A DNA stretch of 19,931 nucleotides from contig JAADFL010000124.1 in the NCBI GenBank assembly GCA_013152945.1, forward strand, positions 1 to 19,931. Reading direction: 5' to 3'. The notes beneath the pieces are model-generated. The model saw only the letters and a program-made list of their open reading frames with translations, was not told the origin of the DNA and made no database searches. How positions within the stretch are numbered: position 1 is the stretch's first letter; every line of letters begins with the position of its first letter. This stretch comes from Deltaproteobacteria bacterium (GTDB lineage: Bacteria > Myxococcota_A > JAADFL01). The translations under genes were made by a program, and so were the position numbers. Shown one piece after another: positions 14,148 to 19,931 of this stretch.

Positions 14148-17100
14148 TTATGTATTTCCTGGCTCCTTGTCCAGGCTCCATGTGCCCTCGCCTAATATTT
14201 CTTCTATTTCCTTGAATAATTCGTCGCCCGGATGTACCCGAACATCTTCGGGCAGTTCCACTGTAACCCTTGTCTGGTCTTCCGTGCCGACTTCAAGCCT
14301 GACCAGGGCGCTTCCAGGATGATTGATGAAAATTCGACGTAATCTTTTCAAAATGTGCGGATCCGCCTTTAACCCGGCTACTTCAACCTTCAAGACACGG
14401 AAATCTCCGTGGCTCCGGTGTTCCACGATTCGGGCATCCTGCAGACACGCAGCTCCAGGCCCCAGTTTACCCTGAATCGTCACCATGTTTTCAGCACAAG
14501 ATGGCAAGGGATCAATAATATCAGCCTCGAGCAGGCCTGTTCCATCCCATATCACTAATGATTCAGTGTCCGCAGCTTTTCCAAGGCCGGATTTTCTGCT
14601 GATAACCTCGCCCGAACATGTGACTTCGCTGCCGGGTTCCATGAACTGCGCCTCGGCAATGTTCATCGTCTCTTTTCCACAGGTATCGAGAATATGTGCC
14701 AAGTCAAATCCCATTGACTCGATCCACCTGTTGCCGGCTAGTTCAACCGGTACTGCATGTCTGGACTCTGTTGGGAAAAGATCGGTTTGGTGACCTTCCC
14801 TGGAAACATTCCTGCCTGTCCAGGACAAGAGCATGGACAACATTTCTTCCAGGCTTTCAATGAGTTCTTGTTTCCCACTCTTGCTTCCACTCTTGCTTCC
14901 CAATATTTCACATGCACCTGCAAGCACAAGATTCTTGAGGGCATCACGGGCGACGATGGGCGGTCCTATCCTTTCAAGGAGATCCTGAAATGATGAAAAA
15001 ACGCCCCTTTGCTCTCTCTCCTGAACCAGCAGACTACCTGCCTGTTCACCGACCCTTTTTACCTGTGCCAATCCAAGTCTCAACCTGCCCTTGTCCAACC
15101 TGGGCTGAAGCCCGCTGAAATTTACGTCGGGACCAAGAATTGTAAGCCCATCTGCTACAGCTTCGGACAAGATACGCTCCACTTCACTTGCGGAAGTCCC
15201 CATAATAGATAGCAAAGCAGCAGTGAATTCAGGCCTATAACTCGCCTTTACTCCTGCAATATGCATAGCCAATTCAGCCCGTGAAAGAGCCTCGGCCCTG
15301 GTCAGGCCCTGCTTTGGAAAATACATGAAGCTCCTGAAAATATCCTCGGCCACACCGGAATCGATCTTCCTTTTTTTCAGGCCATCAATAAAATTTTTTT
15401 TCTGCGAGACGATCCCGGCTGTATTCCCATTCTTGATTGCCGAAAGGAGCGCATCTGCCCTGGGCCTTGAAAAACCGGCGATGGTAGTCGCCAGCTCCAG
15501 GACCTGGTCCCTGAATAACACCAGGCCGAACGTCTCGGCAAGCAATTCGTCGACATCCTTACCGAGCTGCGGCACAATCTCCTGGCCCGTAGCACGCCTC
15601 GCATACACCTTCGGCACTTCTCCCTGGTTCACGAATTCATGCCTATTGAGTGCTATCAAGGTCGCAACCTCTTGCAACGAAGAAGGAGCGAGTTCCTTGA
15701 GGCTCATTGTTCCACGCCCCTGGTCCAGGGAAGGAATTCCAATCGTGCTTCCCCTGGCAATCAGCTTGATACCCGCGGGATTTTCAGGCCCGAAAGTGGA
15801 TTCGGGGTCATGCCCCCTGAAATCCCTTACCTGGTCCATGGTAATGGTAAGCACGTCCAAAGCTCTCGAAACACCCGGCTCGAATGAAAATGCTCCAAGG
15901 TCGCCCAGGTACCTCGAGTCAACCATTGCCTCGAACAATCCGTCGTCTCTTTTTTTAAGCGGCATGGTTTCCACCAACGGCCTGTTTGAAAAAGCTACTG
16001 CAACTGCCGCTTCATCAAAGCCTTTTGCCAATCCGACGAGTACCTGGGCTGTCTCTTCGAACCGGCCCGGCTCCAACTCCCCTTCCATCGACAATTCTTT
16101 CAAAGCCTGCCTCTGGTACAACACCTGAATGGACGGAACAAGGCAAGCCTTGACTTCGTGAAAGTTCCCCTCGATCCCACCTAACTTGTAAACCATGGCC
16201 TTAAGCAAATCCTGTTTTTTTTCAGAGCCTATTGTCACGTGGAGCCTGGCCTTCCTCCCGACAAAAGAAACCCGATGCAGCACGGGATCAACGTCGGTCA
16301 AGCCCATTGCAAAGGCCATCACGCTGCCGGCAACTTCACTATCGTATAGGGAAATGTGTGCGCCCACTGATTCCGCTGCATTGCCTGCCAAGTAACACAG
16401 CAGGAAACGGTATGCATCATCGCCCAACTCGTCCAATTCGGCATTTAGCCTCCTGAAATAGACCTCGGGCTGGGATTCGGCCGGAATCTTTTGCTCCAGG
16501 TTGTCCCATGCTATCTTTTTCAGTAAGTCGTGGTTGCTTACTTTTTTTTCAGGCGTGGTTTCGACCTGTTTTCCCGGTTCGAACTCCACACCCGAAAAGT
16601 TGAATACTTGCCTTGAAGCCGGCGGCTCCCATGTTTTACACATACCGGCAACCAACATGGTATTGTCAAGGGCATCCTTGAAATTGGAAAACCGTTCTTG
16701 AAGGTTGTTTCTCGAACACAGCGAAAAATCGCCGTCATAATTATACAGACTTTGCAGATCTTCTCTGGATCTCCATAGAGCGCGGATAGCCCTCTTGGAC
16801 ACCCGGTCATGCCACCTGCAATCATTGGTTGCAACCAATTTCAGGTCGAGTTCATTCGCTATTCGTGCAAGATCCGATACCTGTTTTCCATCCCCGGGCC
16901 TCAAGTGATCTTGTACTTCCACGAAGAGCCTGTCTCCTTTGAACACCTCCTTCAGTCGCACTATCCTATCCAGGTAATCATGAGCCGGATTTTCGGACAG
17001 GCCGGTCCCGACAGATCCATTATGGCAGCCCATTAAAGCTATCAGGACTTTTGAAAACTCCTCAATCCACTCCAACCTGCAACATTGCAAACGCGGTTTA

Positions 17101-17516
17101 TTGCTCTTTTCCCCGATCGCAGGCTGTTCAGTGGTTTGTTTGAAGCCATTGTCGATATTTTGCGATTCGTTCTCTTCCACCGCCTGCTCATTTGCTGCCA
17201 TCGAAAGCAGTTCGCACAATGCAGAGTACCCGGCTCTCCCGTCAGCGAGCAGGATCAGGTGATACGATTCAAGGCCATTGTCCGGACCGACAAGCACCTC
17301 GCTGCCTATGATCGGTTTTACCCCTGCCTTCAAGGCCGCGGCCCTAAACCTGGGCGCACCTGCTACCGACATCCGGTCTGTCAGGGCTACTGCAGGTTGC
17401 CTATGCCCGGCGGCAGCCTGAACAAGTGTTTCAACGGACAATGCGCTGGACAATGTGCTTCTGAAAAAAGTGTAATCCGAATGAACATGCAGATGAACGA
17501 ATCTCTCGTGCCTCAA
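14148..17516 (-). CDS. DnaE-like C-family DNA polymerase III alpha homologue with degenerate active site (predicted non-catalytic)
   Basis: A 1122-residue protein; E. coli alpha is 1160. The TTG start at 17516 is supported by GGGGG a few bases upstream, and the PHP domain begins at once. Domains: PHP (~1-240) with HLHVH (8-12) and GSE (71-73), but Arg48 replaces His in ALTDH and Arg234 replaces His in NDCHY; palm (~370-560); fingers and tandem HhH (~575-870); clamp peptide QTDLF (910-914); OB fold (~960-1030); C-terminal domain (~1036-1113). In the palm, GLTDVDP (405-411) is kept, but the PDFDVDF block aligns without gaps to A423-R-L-H-V-T-I429, so all three Asp are lost. The third catalytic Asp (in KFDFLG) aligns to Ser544. 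GRGSAAGS reads YDSEVAGS (391-398). The frame is intact, so this is a selected gene, not a decayed one. An acidic/polar insert lies at ~108-142 and a 12-bp slippage repeat encodes GSKSGSKSG. It lies 28 bases after guaA. Confidence 0.9.
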   Translation of the reverse strand: MRHERFVHLHVHSDYTFFRSTLSSALSVETLVQAAAGHRQPAVALTDRMSVAGAPRFRAAALKAGVKPIIGSEVLVGPDNGLESYHLILLADGRAGYSALCELLSMAANEQAVEENESQNIDNGFKQTTEQPAIGEKSNKPRLQCCRLEWIEEFSKVLIALMGCHNGSVGTGLSENPAHDYLDRIVRLKEVFKGDRLFVEVQDHLRPGDGKQVSDLARIANELDLKLVATNDCRWHDRVSKRAIRALWRSREDLQSLYNYDGDFSLCSRNNLQERFSNFKDALDNTMLVAGMCKTWEPPASRQVFNFSGVEFEPGKQVETTPEKKVSNHDLLKKIAWDNLEQKIPAESQPEVYFRRLNAELDELGDDAYRFLLCYLAGNAAESVGAHISLYDSEVAGSVMAFAMGLTDVDPVLHRVSFVGRKARLHVTIGSEKKQDLLKAMVYKLGGIEGNFHEVKACLVPSIQVLYQRQALKELSMEGELEPGRFEETAQVLVGLAKGFDEAAVAVAFSNRPLVETMPLKKRDDGLFEAMVDSRYLGDLGAFSFEPGVSRALDVLTITMDQVRDFRGHDPESTFGPENPAGIKLIARGSTIGIPSLDQGRGTMSLKELAPSSLQEVATLIALNRHEFVNQGEVPKVYARRATGQEIVPQLGKDVDELLAETFGLVLFRDQVLELATTIAGFSRPRADALLSAIKNGNTAGIVSQKKNFIDGLKKRKIDSGVAEDIFRSFMYFPKQGLTRAEALSRAELAMHIAGVKASYRPEFTAALLSIMGTSASEVERILSEAVADGLTILGPDVNFSGLQPRLDKGRLRLGLAQVKRVGEQAGSLLVQEREQRGVFSSFQDLLERIGPPIVARDALKNLVLAGACEILGSKSGSKSGKQELIESLEEMLSMLLSWTGRNVSREGHQTDLFPTESRHAVPVELAGNRWIESMGFDLAHILDTCGKETMNIAEAQFMEPGSEVTCSGEVISRKSGLGKAADTESLVIWDGTGLLEADIIDPLPSCAENMVTIQGKLGPGAACLQDARIVEHRSHGDFRVLKVEVAGLKADPHILKRLRRIFINHPGSALVRLEVGTEDQTRVTVELPEDVRVHPGDELFKEIEEILGEGTWSLDKEPGNT

Positions 17517-17544
17517 ACGCTTTCCCCCGGCCTCGATTTAAAGA

Positions 17545-19095
17545 TCATTCCCACTCGATAGTAGCGGGAGGTTTGGAAGAGATGTCATACACTACACGGT
17601 TCACCCCCTCCACCTCATTGATGATTCGGTTTGATATACGCATGAGCAAGTCAGCCGGAAGGGGTGCCCAATCCGCGGTCATGCCGTCCATCGAGGTCAC
17701 AGCCCTGATGGCGACGGCGTTCTCATATGTCCTCTCGTCTCCCATCACACCCACTGATTTCACGGGTAGTAATACAGCAAAACATTGCCACAATTCCTCG
17801 TAAATGCCTGCTCCCCTCACTTCTTCTTCCACTATGACATCGGCATTCTGTAAAACCTTGACACGCTCCACCGTAACTTGGCCAAGTATACGCACTGCAA
17901 GTCCGGGACCTGGAAACGGGTGGCGATACAATATCCTTCTGGAGAGTCCGAGTTCAGCGCCCACGGCCCTGACTTCATCCTTGAAAAGTTCCCGCAAGGG
18001 CTCAACGAGCCTAAGATTCATGTTCTCGGGCAGGCCGCCGACATTGTGATGGCTCTTGATCTTGGCGCTGGGGCCTTTGAACGAAATGCTTTCTATCACA
18101 TCCGGATACAAGGTGCCCTGGGCGAGGTACTCGACGCCTTTCAATTTCGACGCCTCTTCCTCGAAAACCGCTATGAATTCTTTTCCGATTACCCTTCTCT
18201 TTTCCTCCGGATCATCAACGCCTCCGAGCTTTGAAAGAAATCGCTCCCGTGCATCCACGGCCTTCAGATTAATCTTGTAATGGTCTCTGAAGAGCCTGAT
18301 CACACCCTCGGCCTCGCCCTTTCGAAGCACGCCGTTGTCAACGAATATACAGGTCAGTTTGTCACCCACAGCCCTGTGCACAAGTACGGCTGTGACCGAC
18401 GAATCCACTCCACCGGACAGGCCGCAGATGATCCCCTTGTCTCCAACCTTTTGTCGCACATCCCGGATTGTCCTCTCCACAAAGCTGTGGGTTGTCCACG
18501 TAGGCCTTACGCCGCATATCCTGAATAGAAAATTGGAAAGGATTTCTTCGCCCCTTGGAGTATGTACTACCTCGGGATGAAACTGCACACCAAACAAGTT
18601 ACGCTCACTATCCGCCATGGCTGCGCAAGGCGAATTTACACTCCTTGCGATGGCTCCGAATCCTTCGGGCGGCTTGGCGACCCTGTCGCCATGGCTCATC
18701 CACACGGGAATCTCTTCTTTTCTCTTGAAACCGTGGAATAATTCCGAGCCGCCGATTTCAAGCACGGCCCGGCCGTATTCCCTCCTATTGCTCTTTTCCA
18801 CTTCCCCGCCGAGCAACAACGCCATGAGCTGCATTCCATAACATATGCCCAATACGGGAACACCGTATTCGAACAGGCCGGTGTCTATTTTCGGTGCACC
18901 CTCATCGTGAACACTCGACGGCCCCCCGGAAAGAATTATTCCCCTTGGTTTCCAGGAACGAATATCTTCCATGCTCATGTCATACGGATGAATCTCGCAA
19001 TATACTCTTTGTTCCCGGATCCTTCGGGCTATCAGCATGGTATATTGGGAACCGAAATCCAGTATGAGAATCCTGCTTTCGTCTGTTTCGCTCAT
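17545..19095 (-). CDS. guaA: GMP synthase (glutamine-hydrolysing)
   Basis: A 516-residue cytoplasmic enzyme that converts XMP to GMP with ATP and glutamine. The start at 19095 has AGGAGA about five bases upstream and yields the normal length; the frame opens at 19179 but those 28 residues are not family-like. The glutaminase domain carries GICYG with catalytic Cys85 and QFHPE with His173/Glu175. The ATP pyrophosphatase P-loop is SGGVDSS (227-233). The C-terminal dimerisation domain contains [12 protein letters not shown] (391-402) and ends in the invariant KPPATIEWE. All catalytic residues are present. The DnaE-like gene follows after 28 bases and is probably co-transcribed. Confidence 0.98.
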   Translation of the reverse strand: MSETDESRILILDFGSQYTMLIARRIREQRVYCEIHPYDMSMEDIRSWKPRGIILSGGPSSVHDEGAPKIDTGLFEYGVPVLGICYGMQLMALLLGGEVEKSNRREYGRAVLEIGGSELFHGFKRKEEIPVWMSHGDRVAKPPEGFGAIARSVNSPCAAMADSERNLFGVQFHPEVVHTPRGEEILSNFLFRICGVRPTWTTHSFVERTIRDVRQKVGDKGIICGLSGGVDSSVTAVLVHRAVGDKLTCIFVDNGVLRKGEAEGVIRLFRDHYKINLKAVDARERFLSKLGGVDDPEEKRRVIGKEFIAVFEEEASKLKGVEYLAQGTLYPDVIESISFKGPSAKIKSHHNVGGLPENMNLRLVEPLRELFKDEVRAVGAELGLSRRILYRHPFPGPGLAVRILGQVTVERVKVLQNADVIVEEEVRGAGIYEELWQCFAVLLPVKSVGVMGDERTYENAVAIRAVTSMDGMTADWAPLPADLLMRISNRIINEVEGVNRVVYDISSKPPATIEWE

Positions 19096-19206
19096 CTCGT
19101 CTCCTGTATTTTGTCTCCCCCATTTTTCTACCGCAACAAGACGGAATATGACATTAACAACATCATGTCCTGCAATCAACCGTATAACCGGATTACCGGA
19201 TTGGCC

Positions 19207-19740
19207 TTATTTTCCGGCGGCCAGACGCAAAGCCTGATTTTCGGTTATCACCCTGCCGATCTCATTGCTCCACCTTGCCCGGTTGGACAGCAATTTCAGG
19301 CCCAAATCAAGGTTGGTTTCAAACTTGAGCATTTCGCAAAACAGGGTCCCACGCATGCGTACTGACTTTACCTTGTCCATGAACATCTCGGCCAATAAGT
19401 GATCCCTTTGGAGTTCCGCACTCTTTTTTACGTATAAAGCGCCTGCACCCGGCAGTATTATCAGTTCCAAAGGCACGGGCCCTTTTCCAGGTTTCCAGTC
19501 TTTCCTTACTTTTGAAATGAAAGAAAAGGTATTCCAGTAAGAGTCGAGTGAAACACCCAGCCTGAGCTTCTTGACATTCGTGTAATAGTAGTGAATGCCG
19601 ATATCGTACCCGCCCTTTTCGTGGACGAAATCCAAGGCCGAATCAAAATCGCTGTATGAATGGACTTCATGTTCTCCCTTGTATAATTGTATCAAGTCCG
19701 GTGAGCCACCCCGCCTGTCCATAACAAGAAATCGGGCCAT
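19207..19740 (-). CDS. Unrecognised cytoplasmic protein, possibly a degenerate receiver-like domain
   Basis: A 177-residue protein with an excellent ribosome-binding site (GGGGAGG, eight bases before the ATG at 19740); the longer frame to 19800 is ignored. There is no signal peptide. The N-terminal ~55 residues (RFLVMD strand, helix, EVHSYSDFDSAL, then YDIGIHYY) resemble the first half of a response-regulator fold, with 'EVHSYSDFDSALDFV' in the position of the usual second strand and helix, but no phospho-acceptor Asp follows the third strand. The centre has LELIILPGAGAL; the C-terminal 70 residues are helical and charged. I assign no function. It has its own promoter and precedes guaA by 111 bases on the same strand. 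Confidence 0.7.
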   Translation of the reverse strand: MARFLVMDRRGGSPDLIQLYKGEHEVHSYSDFDSALDFVHEKGGYDIGIHYYYTNVKKLRLGVSLDSYWNTFSFISKVRKDWKPGKGPVPLELIILPGAGALYVKKSAELQRDHLLAEMFMDKVKSVRMRGTLFCEMLKFETNLDLGLKLLSNRARWSNEIGRVITENQALRLAAGK

Positions 19741-19771
19741 TTCAATATCCTCCCCGAAAAAGATTAAGAAT

Positions 19772-19800
19772 AGTCTATTACCATGCCTGGTGCCGGTCAA
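19772..19800 (-). promoter_or_regulatory. Sigma70-type promoter for the 177-residue protein
   Basis: Read on the minus strand: TTGACC (19795-19800, 5/6), a 17-base spacer, then TAGACT (19772-19777, 4/6). Transcription would start near 19765, leaving a leader of ~25 bases that contains the GGGGAGG ribosome-binding site. Spacing and leader length both fit. Confidence 0.5.
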
Positions 19801-19857
19801 ACGTCAAACGCCCCCACCCAAGTTGATTTTTCATGTTTCACTTTTTTTAGGGCCGAA

Positions 19858-19882
19858 TTAATACATGGCATGCATGTAATAA
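19858..19882. promoter_or_regulatory. 25-bp near-perfect palindrome, candidate operator
   Basis: Arms TTAATACATG and CATGTAATAA flank GCATG; the inner six bases of each arm (TACATG/CATGTA) pair perfectly and the 10-base arms have one mismatch. The site lies about 60 bases upstream of the promoter at 19772-19800 and in front of whatever begins beyond the right edge. The rest of 19801-19931 contains no gene I can support. Confidence 0.45.
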
Positions 19883-19931
19883 CCTGCAAAATGGGTTATA
19901 TTGTTGATTTGGATGAAAGGTTTTCAGCACC

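Noticed and set aside
14875-14900. 12-bp tandem repeat in the DnaE-like gene
   Set aside because: It simply encodes a GSKSGSKSG linker; ordinary coding slippage.
15325-16128. 267-residue plus-strand frame within the DnaE-like gene
   Set aside because: Ser/Pro-rich shadow with no start signal; the minus strand encodes recognisable finger and palm segments.
14148-17516. Calling the DnaE homologue an error-prone DnaE2/ImuC
   Set aside because: ImuC enzymes keep the catalytic Asp residues, and no imuA or imuB lies nearby; the active site here is substituted.
14148-17516. Calling the DnaE homologue a pseudogene
   Set aside because: The frame is open for 1122 codons, the C-terminal domains and clamp motif are well kept, and a ribosome-binding site precedes the start, so substitutions are specific, not general decay.

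Overview
The window reads as a gene-dense chromosomal segment of a Gram-negative bacterium of moderate GC. Signal peptides, an LPP20/FlgT-type periplasmic pair and a MYXO-CTERM-like C-terminal anchor suggest a Desulfobacterota or other 'deltaproteobacterial' lineage. This is inferred from gene content only: there is no rRNA, and I recognised no tRNA, CRISPR array, insertion sequence or phage gene.

Layout. (1) 1-803 is largely non-coding. It holds a decayed LVIVD beta-propeller fragment, a short terminator-like hairpin, a plausible promoter, and a long leader ending in a strong hairpin and a duplicated ribosome-binding site. (2) 804-3887 (+) is a tight four-gene operon: a small secreted Cys-rich protein with a C-terminal membrane/sorting tail, a single-domain cyclic-nucleotide-binding (CNB) protein, a secreted helical-repeat protein, and a protein with an N-terminal helical repeat and two CNB domains. 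(3) 4095-6173 (-) is a MoxR AAA+ ATPase and CoxE-like VWA protein pair. (4) 6345-7982 (+) is a solitary TaqI/Eco57I-like adenine-N6 DNA methyltransferase. (5) 7985-13942 (-) is a six-gene envelope operon in the order LPP20-like, FlgT-like, FecR-domain, AI-2E-type permease, metallophosphoesterase, secreted protein of unknown function. (6) 14148-19095 (-) is guaA followed by a 1122-residue DnaE homologue. (7) 19207-19740 (-) is an unrecognised small protein with its own promoter; a long palindrome lies upstream near the window edge.

The outstanding item is the DnaE homologue. It keeps the whole C-family architecture from the PHP domain to the C-terminal domain and a near-consensus clamp-binding peptide (QTDLF). 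However, the aspartates that carry out polymerisation are replaced: the PDxDxD motif aligns without gaps to A-R-L-H-V-T, and the third Asp aligns to Ser. It looks like a full-length catalytically dead replicase paralogue, a C-family counterpart in concept to ImuB (a dead Y-family polymerase that binds the clamp). It is probably co-transcribed with the housekeeping gene guaA. The second point of interest is the CNB operon, which links cytoplasmic CNB-domain sensors, by translational coupling, to two exported proteins. I do not recognise this arrangement.
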